Shown here one piece after another: positions 1 to 7,391 of a DNA stretch of 7,674 bases. Within the stretch, counting starts at the first letter, position 1; every line of letters starts with the position of its first letter. The notes beneath the pieces are model-generated. The model was given only the letters and a program-made list of their open reading frames with translations. It ran no database searches and had not been told where the DNA came from. The DNA is taken from contig CBDTTM010000120.1 in NCBI GenBank assembly GCA_965363355.1, positions 1 to 7,674 on the forward strand, in the 5' to 3' direction. The translations under genes were made by a program, and so were the position numbers. The DNA is from CBDTTM01 sp965363355 (GTDB lineage: Bacteria; Bacillota; Negativicutes; Selenomonadales; Selenomonadaceae).

Positions 1-2
1 CG

Positions 3-821
3 GGTGAAGGTGTGGGAACGGTTACGAAACCGGGACTTTCTGTGCCTATGGGGTGTCCGGCGATAAATCCTGGTCCACAAAAATTTATTCGACAAGTTGT
101 CGCTGAGATGCTTGGCGAAAATAAAGGCTGTGAAATAACGATTTCTTTGCCAAACGGCAAAGAACTTGCTCAAAAGACATTGAATCCAGTGCTCGGTATT
201 GAAGGCGGTTTATCGATTATTGGAACAACTGGTATAGTAAGGCCGATGTCAGAAGAGGGATTTAAAAATGCCTTATCACCACAAATCAGTGTAGCTAAAG
301 CGGCTGGTTTTGATACCGTGATTTTTGTTCCCGGCAAAATTGGTGAGAAAGCAGCCGTCGACAAATATGCATTACCGGTTGAAGCGGTGGTACAGACCAG
401 CAATTTCTTAGGGCATATGCTTGAAGTTGCGGTGGAAGAGAAAATTTCGCGAGTATTGCTTTTTGGACATATTGGAAAACTTGTCAAGGCGGCAGCTGGA
501 ATTTTTTATACACATAATCGGATAGCAGATGCTAGAATGGAGACTTTGGCCGCTTATGCGGGAGCTCTTGGCATGCCAAGAGAAGGTATCGAGGCAATGC
601 TTGCGGCAGCAACAACAGAGGCTGTTTTCCCGATTGTTGAACAATATGGTATTACTGGCTTATATGATACGTTGGCAAAAAGAGCAAGTCTTCGCGCAGA
701 ACGCTATACATTTGATGCGTTAAAGGTAGGCACGGTAATGGTAACGCTTAGAGGCGATATTTTAGGTATGGATGAACAGGCTAGAGAAATCGGAAGGGAT
801 TTAAAATGGAACATAAAGTAA
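3..821 (+). CDS. cbiD: Cobalt-precorrin-5B (C1)-methyltransferase CbiD, 5'-truncated by the window edge
   Basis: CbiD transfers a methyl group from S-adenosylmethionine to C1 of cobalt-precorrin-5B in the cytoplasm, giving cobalt-precorrin-6A in the anaerobic B12 route. About 272 codons are visible. CbiD proteins are usually about 360-400 residues, so roughly the first 90-120 residues lie upstream of the window. The reading frame is open from base 3 and begins GEGVGTVTKPGL, a conserved internal CbiD block. The GTG at 12 is therefore an internal valine codon, not the start. Further family blocks are GTTGIVRPMSE (bases 225-257) and the segment GKLVKAAAG followed by THNRIADARMETLA (about 475-555). 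The stop is TAA at 819-821, and the last 16 bases overlap the start of cbiE. No frameshift or internal stop is seen. Identification is firm from these motifs and from the neighbouring cbi genes. Confidence 0.95.
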   Translation, partial: GEGVGTVTKPGLSVPMGCPAINPGPQKFIRQVVAEMLGENKGCEITISLPNGKELAQKTLNPVLGIEGGLSIIGTTGIVRPMSEEGFKNALSPQISVAKAAGFDTVIFVPGKIGEKAAVDKYALPVEAVVQTSNFLGHMLEVAVEEKISRVLLFGHIGKLVKAAAGIFYTHNRIADARMETLAAYAGALGMPREGIEAMLAAATTEAVFPIVEQYGITGLYDTLAKRASLRAERYTFDALKVGTVMVTLRGDILGMDEQAREIGRDLKWNIK

Positions 822-1432
822 TTGTTGTGGGAATTGGCCCGGGAAATCCAGATTATGTAGCACCAATCGCTAGACGTTATATAGATTCGGCAAAAACCTT
901 AGTGGGAAGCGTACGTGCTTTGCAAACTTTTGGTGGAAATGCTATACATACACAAAAAATCACTGGTGATATAAAAGCATCACTTGATTTTATTCGTGAA
1001 CATGCAGTCTATGAAGAGGTTGTCGTTATGGTATCGGGTGATCCTGGTTATTATTCGCTGTTGGCTGCACTGCGTGAGCAGTTTACGCCCAAAGATTTGT
1101 TTGTGATCCCAGGCATCAGCTCTTTTCAGCTGGCTTTTGCTCGTTTGGCACTGCCTTGGCAAAATGCCCGACTTTTGAGTCTTCATGGCAGATCGGTAGA
1201 ATCACAAGATTTATCTTATGAAAAAGGTGCTGTCCTTGGAATATTGACGGATACCATACATACTTCGAAGGCAATTGCTGTGCTGCTCCAAAAAACAGGG
1301 TGGCCAAGAGATACGCGATTGCACGTATGTACGAAACTTTCTTATGAAGATGAAGAGGTTATAGAACTTACTTTGGAGAAAGCTGCTGATGGACCCGTGA
1401 TTACACATTGCATCATGGTGGTGGAGGGATGA
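806..1432 (+). CDS. cbiE: Cobalt-precorrin-7 (C5)-methyltransferase CbiE
   Basis: CbiE methylates C5 of the contracted corrin ring using S-adenosylmethionine and works with CbiT on the late part of ring synthesis. The 208-residue product matches the usual length of a stand-alone CbiE. It shows the tetrapyrrole methylase fold: the N-terminal glycine-rich loop GIGPGNPDY (residues 9-17), the second SAM-site motif VSGDPGYYS (76-84), then PGISSFQLAFARL and the SLHGR segment typical of CbiE/CobL N-terminal domains. The ATG at 806 lies inside the end of cbiD (16-base overlap). It is preceded by a purine-rich GGAAGGGA at 792-799, which supports this start. The stop TGA (1430-1432) overlaps an ATG belonging to the cbiT frame. 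Separate CbiE and CbiT genes, rather than a CobL fusion, are usual for anaerobic-pathway operons. Confidence 0.95.
   Translation: MEHKVIVVGIGPGNPDYVAPIARRYIDSAKTLVGSVRALQTFGGNAIHTQKITGDIKASLDFIREHAVYEEVVVMVSGDPGYYSLLAALREQFTPKDLFVIPGISSFQLAFARLALPWQNARLLSLHGRSVESQDLSYEKGAVLGILTDTIHTSKAIAVLLQKTGWPRDTRLHVCTKLSYEDEEVIELTLEKAADGPVITHCIMVVEG
1423..1428 (+). promoter_or_regulatory. Ribosome binding site for cbiT, inside the end of cbiE
   Basis: GGAGGG lies in the last codons of cbiE, 9 bases before the ATG at 1438 and directly against the ATG at 1429. The spacing decides for the later start of cbiT and implies that translation of the two genes is linked. Confidence 0.6.
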
Positions 1433-1437
1433 AGCAT

Positions 1438-2016
1438 ATGCTTGGCATAAAGGATGATGATTTTATTCGGGGCAAGATTCCGATGACAAAGCAAGAAATA
1501 CGGATTTTAACGCTGGTTAAGGCGAAAATTGACGAAGACTCAGTTGTGCTTGATATTGGAGCGGGGACAGGGTCGCTTTCAATTGAAGCAGCATTGCTGG
1601 CAAAATCAGGACGGGTTTATGCTGTAGAGCGGAAAAAAGAAGGAATTGATTTGATTCGCCGCAATGCAGAAAAGTTCTCTGTAGAAAATCTTACGACTAT
1701 AGAGGGCGAAGCACCGATGGCTTTAAACGATATACCATCATGTGATGTTATTTTGATTGGTGGCAGCGGCAAGCATTTAAGGGAAATCTTAGATGTTTCA
1801 TCGTCACTGCTTAAACTGGGTGGTAGACTCATTTTAAATTGCATTACTGTACAGACCTTGTATGAAGCAATTTCGTATATGCGTGAGCATAAGGATAATT
1901 ATTGTTACGAAGCTGTACAAGTACAGGTGAACAGACTAAATCCTATAGGCAGTTATGATATGGCAGAAGGTTTAAATCCAATTCATATCATAAGCTGCGA
2001 AAAAATATCGTTATAA
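1438..2016 (+). CDS. cbiT: Cobalt-precorrin-6B (C15)-methyltransferase, decarboxylating, CbiT
   Basis: CbiT methylates C15 and removes the acetate carboxyl at C12 of cobalt-precorrin-6B. It is a class I Rossmann-fold SAM methyltransferase, unlike the other methylases here. From this start it has 192 residues, the normal family length. It begins with the CbiT-type lead FIRGKIPMTKQEIR, followed by SAM motif I VVLDIGAGTGS (residues 36-46). The acidic ribose-binding residue is Glu64, at the end of VYAVE, and IGGSGKHLREIL follows in mid-protein. Three in-frame ATGs are possible: 1408, 1429 (overlapping the cbiE stop as ATGA) and 1438. I favour 1438 because GGAGGG at 1423-1428 is 9 bases upstream, whereas it nearly abuts 1429. 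The 1429 start, adding three residues, remains a real alternative; 1408 would add an unconserved MHHGGGG tail and is unlikely. Confidence 0.93.
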   Translation: MLGIKDDDFIRGKIPMTKQEIRILTLVKAKIDEDSVVLDIGAGTGSLSIEAALLAKSGRVYAVERKKEGIDLIRRNAEKFSVENLTTIEGEAPMALNDIPSCDVILIGGSGKHLREILDVSSSLLKLGGRLILNCITVQTLYEAISYMREHKDNYCYEAVQVQVNRLNPIGSYDMAEGLNPIHIISCEKISL

Positions 2017-2021
2017 TTATC

Positions 2022-2027
2022 AGGAGG
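2022..2027 (+). promoter_or_regulatory. Strong ribosome binding site for cbiF
   Basis: A perfect AGGAGG sits 8 bases before the cbiF ATG, in the 19-base gap after cbiT, which is the longest intergenic gap in the window. It suggests that ribosomes load afresh here rather than only by coupling from cbiT. Confidence 0.8.
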
Positions 2028-2035
2028 TATTTCAT

Positions 2036-2791
2036 ATGCAAGTATTTATCGTGGGGGCAGGTCCGGGAGATCCGGAACTCATCACTGTCAAAGGACAAAA
2101 ATTATTGCAACAGGCAGACGTAATCATTTATGCGGGTTCTTTAGTTAATCCGGCTTTGCTGGATATGACAAAACAAGGTGCTCAAATTTATAATAGTGCA
2201 AGTATGACGCTTCCAGAAGTTATTGAAACAATCGACGCTGCCGTAAAAAAAGGCCAGCAAGTAGTTCGCCTTCATACAGGGGATCCAAGCATTTATGGTG
2301 CGATACAGGAACAAATGGATGAACTTTCCAAACGTAACATCGACTATAAAGTTATTCCGGGCGTAAGTTCTTTCTTGGCTACAGCGGCTGCACTTAAACA
2401 AGAATATACGTTGCCGGGGATATCACAGACGGTCATCATTACTCGAAATGAAGGACGTACACCTGTACCTGAAAAAGAAAAACTGGCATCTTTGGCAGCT
2501 CATGGAGCGACGATGTGCATCTTCTTAAGCATACATATGCTCGATGAAGTTGTTAAAGAACTTATTTCCGGTGGATATGCAGCTGATACCCCGATTGCTA
2601 TCGTGCAAAAAGCATCTTGGCCGGAAGAGAAAATCATTCGGGCAACCTTGGAAACTATTGTCAAAGAAATCGAAGGCAAGGATATTACGCGGACCGCGAT
2701 GATTGTGGTCAGTCGATGCTTAGATACTGCCTATGATTTATCAAGATTATATGCGCCCGAATTTAGTCACATGTATAGAGATGCAAAATGA
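2036..2791 (+). CDS. cbiF: Cobalt-precorrin-4 (C11)-methyltransferase CbiF
   Basis: CbiF adds the C11 methyl group to cobalt-precorrin-4 from S-adenosylmethionine, giving cobalt-precorrin-5A, the substrate of CbiG. The 251-residue protein has the usual length and the tetrapyrrole methylase layout. The N-terminal loop is VGAGPGDPELITVKG (residues 6-20), followed by YAGSLVNP, a CbiF/CobM signature. The second SAM motif is TGDPSIYG (81-88), then PGVSSFLATAAAL and the C-terminal domain segment IVQKASWPEEKI. YAGSLVNP and the LPGISQTVIITR region separate it from CbiL, CbiH and CbiE paralogues. The ATG at 2036 has an ideal AGGAGG upstream. The stop TGA overlaps the cbiG start in an ATGA arrangement (2788-2791), which fits its product being handed to CbiG. 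Confidence 0.96.
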   Translation: MQVFIVGAGPGDPELITVKGQKLLQQADVIIYAGSLVNPALLDMTKQGAQIYNSASMTLPEVIETIDAAVKKGQQVVRLHTGDPSIYGAIQEQMDELSKRNIDYKVIPGVSSFLATAAALKQEYTLPGISQTVIITRNEGRTPVPEKEKLASLAAHGATMCIFLSIHMLDEVVKELISGGYAADTPIAIVQKASWPEEKIIRATLETIVKEIEGKDITRTAMIVVSRCLDTAYDLSRLYAPEFSHMYRDAK

Positions 2792-3846
2792 AATGCGCGA
2801 TAATTGCGGTGACCGCTCGCGGCGCAGCCTTAGCTCATGAAATCAGCCAGGTGCGGCAAGAAAAGTGTAAAATTTTCATAAAAGCAGGAACCTTTTCTGT
2901 CGATGAAAATATGGAAGAATTTACGTCCTTGCGTGAATGTATACAACAAATCTTTCCACGTTATGAAGCGTTGATTTTTATTGCTGCTACAGGAATTGCT
3001 GTGCGGATGATTGCACCTTATATCGTCCATAAAACAATGGACCCAGCGGTTCTTGTAATCGATGAGCTTGGTAAGCACGTCATAAGCTTGTTATCGGGTC
3101 ATATCGGCGGGGCAAATCGATTGACCAAAGAAATTGCCATGTCAATCGGAGCTGAGCCAGTAATCACTACGGCGACGGATATCAATGGAAAGCTGGCAGC
3201 CGATGAGATTGCCATTGAACTGGATTTGATGCCTACGCCGTTAACGCAGATAAAAATAATAAATGGTGCGCTTGCGGCTAAAAAACCAGTGGCTTTTTAT
3301 GTGGATGGTGCCTTAGAAAATGCTGATTTTTATTGTGAAAAACTAGCTGCTTATAAAATTGTGCCGCAGATCCTAACACCAATAAAGGCCAATTCCATTG
3401 AGGGCTTGGGTGTACTCATCAGCAAAGAATCATGGCAGTCAGAAACGATGCTCTTTCTTCAGCCACGTCGACTGGTTCTTGGAATTGGTTGTCGACGTGA
3501 TACAAAGAAAGAATTGATCTTAGCAGCAATCGATGCTGCGTGTGGAAAAATAAAGAAGAGCCGGAGCGATATCGCTCTTTTGAGCAGCACCGTTGTAAAA
3601 GAACGGGAGCCTGGCCTCTTGGCAGCAGCTAAGGAGCTAAACGTGCCTATACATTTCTTTGGCAATGATGCTTTACAAAAGATGATTGATATCTATGGGC
3701 TAGAGGTATCTGCGTTTGTCAAATCACAAATCGGTATTGGCAATGTTTGTGCAGCAGCTGCGTTATATGCCTCAGAAACCAAAAAACTTATAGTGAACAA
3801 AGAAAAATACGAGAAAGTGACGGTGGCAATTGCATGGGAGAAATAA
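2788..3846 (+). CDS. cbiG: Cobalt-precorrin-5A hydrolase CbiG
   Basis: CbiG opens the delta-lactone of cobalt-precorrin-5A, releasing the two-carbon fragment as acetaldehyde and yielding cobalt-precorrin-5B for CbiD. It occurs only in the anaerobic pathway and so marks the route used here. The 352-residue protein has the family's parts in order: an N-terminal domain with TGIAVRMIAPYI, the central motif LLSGHIGGANRLT (GHIGGAN at 104-110), a mid region, and a C-terminal CobE-like domain starting at LGIGCRRDTKKE (about 231-242) and ending in KSQIGIGNVCAAAAL. The start overlaps the cbiF stop by four bases. Only a weak AGAG (2777-2780) precedes it, so initiation probably depends on re-use of ribosomes finishing cbiF. 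The stop TAA is at 3844-3846. The gene is not fused to cbiH, unlike in some lineages. Confidence 0.96.
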   Translation: MKCAIIAVTARGAALAHEISQVRQEKCKIFIKAGTFSVDENMEEFTSLRECIQQIFPRYEALIFIAATGIAVRMIAPYIVHKTMDPAVLVIDELGKHVISLLSGHIGGANRLTKEIAMSIGAEPVITTATDINGKLAADEIAIELDLMPTPLTQIKIINGALAAKKPVAFYVDGALENADFYCEKLAAYKIVPQILTPIKANSIEGLGVLISKESWQSETMLFLQPRRLVLGIGCRRDTKKELILAAIDAACGKIKKSRSDIALLSSTVVKEREPGLLAAAKELNVPIHFFGNDALQKMIDIYGLEVSAFVKSQIGIGNVCAAAALYASETKKLIVNKEKYEKVTVAIAWEK

Positions 3847-4571
3847 CAGTAGTAGGAATAGGTCCAGGAAGCCTGGAGGAAATGACACCAAAAGCTAGAC
3901 AAGCCATTGAAAGTGCACAGATCATTGTCGGTTACAATACATATATTCATTTGGTAGAAGACATTATTCAAGGGAAAAAAGTGATTGGTACAGCTATGAT
4001 GCAGGAAATCGATCGCTGCCAGATGGCAGTTGATGAAGCTCTTGCTGGGAAAAAAGTAGCGGTAGTTTCAAGCGGGGATGCTGGCGTATATGGTATGGCT
4101 GGGCTGATTTTAGAATTGGTCCATAAACTAGAAAAAAAAGAACAACCAAAAGTAAGAATCATAGCAGGGATAAGTGCTGTCAATGCAGCAGCAGCTCTTT
4201 TAGGCGCACCGCTTATGCATGATTTCGCTGTAATCAGCTTAAGTGACTTATTGACTCCTTGGGATTTGATAAAAAAACGGGCAAAACTTGCCGCTGAGGG
4301 TGATTTCGTCGTCGCGCTATATAATCCGAAAAGCAAGAAACGCGTGAAAAATATTGAAGAAATTCGTGAGATCATGCTTGCCCATAAAGCACCTTCGACA
4401 CCAGTGGGCATTGTCCATAGCGTGTCGCGCGAAGAAGAAAGTGCCGTTATTTCCACACTGGAAGACTTTACAAAGGAAGAGATCAATATGTTTTCTTTGG
4501 TCATCATCGGCAATAGCCAGACCTATGTGAAAGACAATCATATGATTACGCCTCGAGGCTATCGTTTATGA
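3834..4571 (+). CDS. cbiH: Cobalt-precorrin-3 (C17)-methyltransferase / ring-contraction enzyme CbiH
   Basis: CbiH methylates C17 of cobalt-precorrin-3 and drives contraction of the ring to the corrin skeleton, forming cobalt-precorrin-4 for CbiF. With the start at 3834 it has 245 residues, typical of CbiH/CobJ. Visible motifs are the N-terminal VGIGPGSLEEMTPKA loop, VGYNTYI (a CobJ/CbiH mark), the SAM motif SSGDAGVYGMAG (residues 79-90), PGVSA-like AGISAVNAAAALLGAP, LSDLLTPW, and ALYNPKSKKR (161-170). The frame stays open upstream to an ATG at 3747, but those 29 extra codons lie within cbiG and resemble nothing in the family. The ATG at 3834 directly precedes the conserved loop and has GGTGG at 3822-3826. 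The gene overlaps cbiG by 13 bases and cbiJ by 4. Confidence 0.95.
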   Translation: MGEITVVGIGPGSLEEMTPKARQAIESAQIIVGYNTYIHLVEDIIQGKKVIGTAMMQEIDRCQMAVDEALAGKKVAVVSSGDAGVYGMAGLILELVHKLEKKEQPKVRIIAGISAVNAAAALLGAPLMHDFAVISLSDLLTPWDLIKKRAKLAAEGDFVVALYNPKSKKRVKNIEEIREIMLAHKAPSTPVGIVHSVSREEESAVISTLEDFTKEEINMFSLVIIGNSQTYVKDNHMITPRGYRL

Positions 4572-5338
4572 TTTTTGTAGCAGCTGGAACACAAGATGGC
4601 AGAGAGCTGGTTAAGCGGCTTTTAGCCGAGGGTCATCAGGTTTTGGCTTCTGTAGTCAGTGAATACGGAAAAATTCTGCTTAGTGATCATGAAAACCTAC
4701 AAATTAATGAAAATCCGTTGGATTTAGCTGGACTTAAGGATTGTATCCAAGAAAAGTCCATAGAAATTTTTGTGGATGCAAGTCATCCATATGCAATCAA
4801 TGTTTCTAAGAATGCCATGGAAGCTTGTCAAGAATTGGGTGTTTTTTATATTCGCTATGAACGAGAAGCTTCGGAACTTCCTGACTATGATCGATTCCAT
4901 TTAGTAAAAGATTACCATGAGGCTGCAAAAAAAGCGTCTTCCTTTGGGAAAAATATTTTTTTGACGACAGGCAGCCGTAACTTAGCGATTCTAAAGCATG
5001 AAGAAGCGTTTAAAGATTGTCGTTTGATCGCCAGAGTTTTACCGGAAGTGTCTGTTCTTCAAGAATGCCATGACTTGGGGTTTAGGCCTAAAGATATCAT
5101 TGCTATGCAAGGCCCGTTTTCAAAAGAGCTCAATAAAGAACTGTATGTGAAGTATGAGGCCGATGTTATTTTGACCAAAAACAGTGGGAAAATCGGCGGA
5201 ACGGATACCAAGATAGCCGCGGCTATAGAACTTGGATTACCAGTTGTAATGATTGATCGACCACGTCTATTATATCCGCAGATGGCACAAGATTATCTTG
5301 CTGTACTCGCTTTTGTAAAAAAATATGCAACAAAATGA
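4568..5338 (+). CDS. cbiJ: Cobalt-precorrin-6A reductase CbiJ
   Basis: CbiJ (CobK family) reduces cobalt-precorrin-6A to cobalt-precorrin-6B with a nicotinamide cofactor, preparing the substrate for CbiT. The 256-residue length is normal. The N-terminal dinucleotide-binding loop reads VAAGTQDGRELVKRL (residues 4-18). Later family blocks are DASHPYA (mid N-domain), IRYERE, LTTGSRNL (132-139), IAMQGPFS, and the C-terminal TKNSGKIGGTDTKI followed by LGLPVVMIDRP. The more common form of the first loop is GGTxEGR, so the AGTQDGR here is a mild variant. The ATG overlaps the cbiH stop (ATGA at 4568-4571), with GAGG at 4555-4558 as a modest ribosome binding site. The TGA stop (5336-5338) runs into the ribosome binding site of cbiC. 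Confidence 0.94.
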   Translation: MIFVAAGTQDGRELVKRLLAEGHQVLASVVSEYGKILLSDHENLQINENPLDLAGLKDCIQEKSIEIFVDASHPYAINVSKNAMEACQELGVFYIRYEREASELPDYDRFHLVKDYHEAAKKASSFGKNIFLTTGSRNLAILKHEEAFKDCRLIARVLPEVSVLQECHDLGFRPKDIIAMQGPFSKELNKELYVKYEADVILTKNSGKIGGTDTKIAAAIELGLPVVMIDRPRLLYPQMAQDYLAVLAFVKKYATK

Positions 5339-5347
5339 GGGATTATC

Positions 5348-5980
5348 ATGGAATTTATAAAACAACCGATGAAAATAGAAGAAAAAAGTATGGAAATCAT
5401 TGCACCATATTTGAAAGATCTGAACTTGACTGAAGAGGAAACAAAGGTGTATTCTCGAATGATTCATGCTGCAGGTGATGTTGAGTATGCACCGATTGTA
5501 AGGCTTCATCCAAAAGCAATTGAGGCGGCTAAAACAGCGCTGCTTGCTAAATGCAATATTTACGCAGATGTCGAAATGGTTCGAACTGGGATCAATAAGA
5601 AAAAATTGGCTTCTTTTGGTGGACGTGTCGAATGTCTTATTGCCGATGAAGAAGTTGCTGAATTGGCAAAAAAAGAGGGAATAACAAGATCCATGGCTGC
5701 CATGCGTACTTTTGGCAAAAAGCTCGATGGCGCGATTGTGGCTATAGGGAATGCTCCGACAGCTTTGTTCGAAGTTTTGCGTTTGATGGAGGAAGAAAAT
5801 ATTCGTCCGGCTGCCATTGTCGGCATTCCGGTGGGGTTTGTCGGGGCGGCGGATTCTAAAGAAGAATTAGCAAAACAGACATTAGTCCCATATATTACAG
5901 TTGCGGGGACAAAGGGTGGCAGCCCAATTGCAGCTTCGGTAGTCAATGCGATTATGTATATCTTAGACAACAAAAGATAG
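5348..5980 (+). CDS. cbiC: Cobalt-precorrin-8 methylmutase CbiC
   Basis: CbiC moves the methyl group from C11 to C12 of cobalt-precorrin-8, producing cobyrinic acid, the substrate of CbiA. The 210-residue protein matches the CbiC/CobH family. The motif MIHAAGDVEYA carries the conserved histidine (His40) that in CobH is the catalytic acid. Other family segments are DVEMVRTGI, RSMAAMR, IGNAPTALFEVL, VGIPVGFVGAADSKEEL, and KGGSPIAASVVNAI near the C-terminus. The ATG at 5348 is preceded by GAGGG (5337-5341) with a 6-base spacing, and only 9 bases separate it from cbiJ. An N-terminal extension of about 30 residues precedes the catalytic region, which is usual. No key residue appears to be missing. 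Confidence 0.96.
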   Translation: MEFIKQPMKIEEKSMEIIAPYLKDLNLTEEETKVYSRMIHAAGDVEYAPIVRLHPKAIEAAKTALLAKCNIYADVEMVRTGINKKKLASFGGRVECLIADEEVAELAKKEGITRSMAAMRTFGKKLDGAIVAIGNAPTALFEVLRLMEEENIRPAAIVGIPVGFVGAADSKEELAKQTLVPYITVAGTKGGSPIAASVVNAIMYILDNKR

Positions 5981-5986
5981 AAGGAG
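5981..5986 (+). promoter_or_regulatory. Ribosome binding site for cbiA
   Basis: AAGGAG directly follows the TAG stop of cbiC and lies 5 bases before the cbiA ATG at 5992. It fixes that start and allows loading of ribosomes independent of cbiC. Confidence 0.75.
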
Positions 5987-5991
5987 ATTAC

Positions 5992-7377
5992 ATGACAGAA
6001 CGAAATGTTCCTCGTATCGTGATTGCTGCAACGCAAAGCGGTTCAGGGAAAACGACGATTGTAACAGGTTTATTGGCAGCCCTGCGGCAACGTGGGCTAA
6101 AGCCTCAGCCTTACAAAATTGGGCCGGATTATATCGATCCAGGTTATCATGAGCTGGCTGCTGGCACAAAAGGGCATAATCTTGATACATGGCTCGTGCC
6201 AAAAGAAAAAATACAATCGATTTTTTGTCAAAGTGCCAAAAATGCAGATATTGCAGTAGTTGAAGGTGTCATGGGGCTCTATGATGGCGGGAAAAATGGC
6301 ATAAGTTCTACTGCATCGTTAGCAAAACTCCTCAAGACCCCTGTTATTTTAGTGATTGACGTCAAGTCTATGGGCGATAGTGCTGCTGCCATTGCCTTGG
6401 GGTTCAAGCAATACGATCCGGATGTTTGGTTTGCTGGCGTAATCTTGAATCGCGTTGGTTCTAAAAGTCATCAGGAAATGATTGAATCTGCACTAAATAA
6501 AATTGGTATTGAAGTCTTGGGTGTAGTATTTCGAGATAAAGGATTACATATGCCAGAGCGCCATTTAGGTTTGGTTCCCACGCAGGAAACGGATTCTGCG
6601 CTGTTTGTAGAGAAAATTGGAAGAGCGATGACGGAGCAGCTGGCAATAGAGAAAATCGAACAAGTTGCTAAAATGGCGCCACCGTTGCTGCTAGATGAAA
6701 TGAAGGAACCTCAGATAAATCTTGATAAAAGGGTAACGATTGCTGTTGCTAAAGATGAAGCTTTTTCTTTTTATTATCCAGCCAGCCTGGCTGTACTTGA
6801 ACAGCTTGGTGCTAATATCGTTTATTTCAGCCCTCTTGAAGATAAAGAACTGCCAGCAGCGGATGGAATCATTTTAGGTGGTGGATTTCCTGAAGTTTTT
6901 GCTCAGCGATTAGAACATAACACCGAATTTCGAAAATCGCTAAAAAAGGCAGCTGAGCAAAAAATACCCATATATGCCGAATGTGGAGGTTTTATGTACC
7001 TGACCGAATACTTGATTGATTTTTCGGGAAAGAAACATGAAATGGTGGGGATCATTCCTTGTGGTTGCCGAATGAATAATAAATTGCAGACCGTCGGTTA
7101 TGTTGAAGCTGCGATGAAACAGGATACTTTGTTGGGAAAAGCTGGAACGGTACTACGGGGACATGAATTTCATTTTTCTTCGCAAGATATGACTGATGCA
7201 GAGACTTTTTCCTGGGCGTTTACGTTCAAAAAGAATCGAAACCAGGAAATTTATGATGGCGGTTTTTTTCAAGAAAATTTGTTGGCATCGTATCTTCATT
7301 TACATTTTGCTGGGAATATAGAAGCGGCAAAATACTTTATTGAAGCGTGCCAAAAAAATAGAGCACGGTTATTTTAA
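5992..7377 (+). CDS. cbiA: Cobyrinic acid a,c-diamide synthase CbiA (glutamine-hydrolysing)
   Basis: CbiA amidates the a and c acetate side chains of cobyrinic acid using ATP and ammonia from glutamine. The 461-residue length is typical. The N-terminal dethiobiotin-synthetase-like domain has the P-loop ATQSGSGKTT (residues 13-22), the substrate/metal-binding stretch YKIGPDYIDPGYH (41-53) and EGVMGLYDG (91-99). The C-terminal class I glutaminase-like domain has GGGFPEVFAQRL (296-307), the nucleophile elbow YAECGGFMYL with Cys331, GHEFHFS, and HLHFAGN (His436 and His438) near the end. The DPGYH and EGVMGLYDG forms fit CbiA rather than the related cobyric acid synthase CbiP. In methanogens a close relative (CfbB) acts on Ni-sirohydrochlorin, but the surrounding cbi genes make the B12 role clear. 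The TAA stop is at 7375-7377, 14 bases before cobU. Confidence 0.96.
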   Translation: MTERNVPRIVIAATQSGSGKTTIVTGLLAALRQRGLKPQPYKIGPDYIDPGYHELAAGTKGHNLDTWLVPKEKIQSIFCQSAKNADIAVVEGVMGLYDGGKNGISSTASLAKLLKTPVILVIDVKSMGDSAAAIALGFKQYDPDVWFAGVILNRVGSKSHQEMIESALNKIGIEVLGVVFRDKGLHMPERHLGLVPTQETDSALFVEKIGRAMTEQLAIEKIEQVAKMAPPLLLDEMKEPQINLDKRVTIAVAKDEAFSFYYPASLAVLEQLGANIVYFSPLEDKELPAADGIILGGGFPEVFAQRLEHNTEFRKSLKKAAEQKIPIYAECGGFMYLTEYLIDFSGKKHEMVGIIPCGCRMNNKLQTVGYVEAAMKQDTLLGKAGTVLRGHEFHFSSQDMTDAETFSWAFTFKKNRNQEIYDGGFFQENLLASYLHLHFAGNIEAAKYFIEACQKNRARLF

Positions 7378-7379
7378 AT

Positions 7380-7384
7380 GGAGG
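7380..7384 (+). promoter_or_regulatory. Ribosome binding site for cobU
   Basis: GGAGG lies 7 bases before the ATG at 7392, in the 14-base gap after cbiA. An ATG at 7378 is out of frame with cobU and has no binding site of its own. Confidence 0.75.
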
Positions 7385-7391
7385 CAGGCAC

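Noticed and set aside
12..14. GTG as a possible start for cbiD
   Set aside because: Conserved CbiD residues GEG are encoded immediately upstream in the same frame and the protein would lack about a quarter of the family length. The gene is cut by the window edge.
3564..3583. 14-base perfect palindrome GAGCGATATCGCTC followed by TTTT, resembling a small intrinsic terminator
   Set aside because: It lies inside the conserved C-terminal domain of cbiG, encodes ordinary residues (RSDIALLS), and the T-run is only four bases. Premature termination here is unlikely.
3747..3833. Upstream extension of cbiH by 29 codons to an earlier ATG
   Set aside because: The added residues (MCSSCVICLRNQ...) lie in another frame of the conserved CbiG C-terminus and precede the normal CbiH N-terminus. 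The ATG at 3834 fits the family length.
3968..4513. Long open frame (181 codons) on the minus strand opposite cbiH
   Set aside because: It lies wholly antisense to a firmly identified gene, its translation is rich in Ser and Ala without recognisable motifs, and I see no ribosome binding site. It is a codon-bias shadow.
5560..6036. Open frame (158 codons) on the minus strand opposite the cbiC end and cbiA start
   Set aside because: It spans two well-supported genes in antisense, has no family-like motifs, and arises from codon composition.
6779..6793. Inverted repeat CAGCCA-GCC-TGGCTG
   Set aside because: It is a six-base stem within the cbiA coding region with no T-run, no second copy seen and no nearby gene boundary. 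Chance or codon usage explains it.
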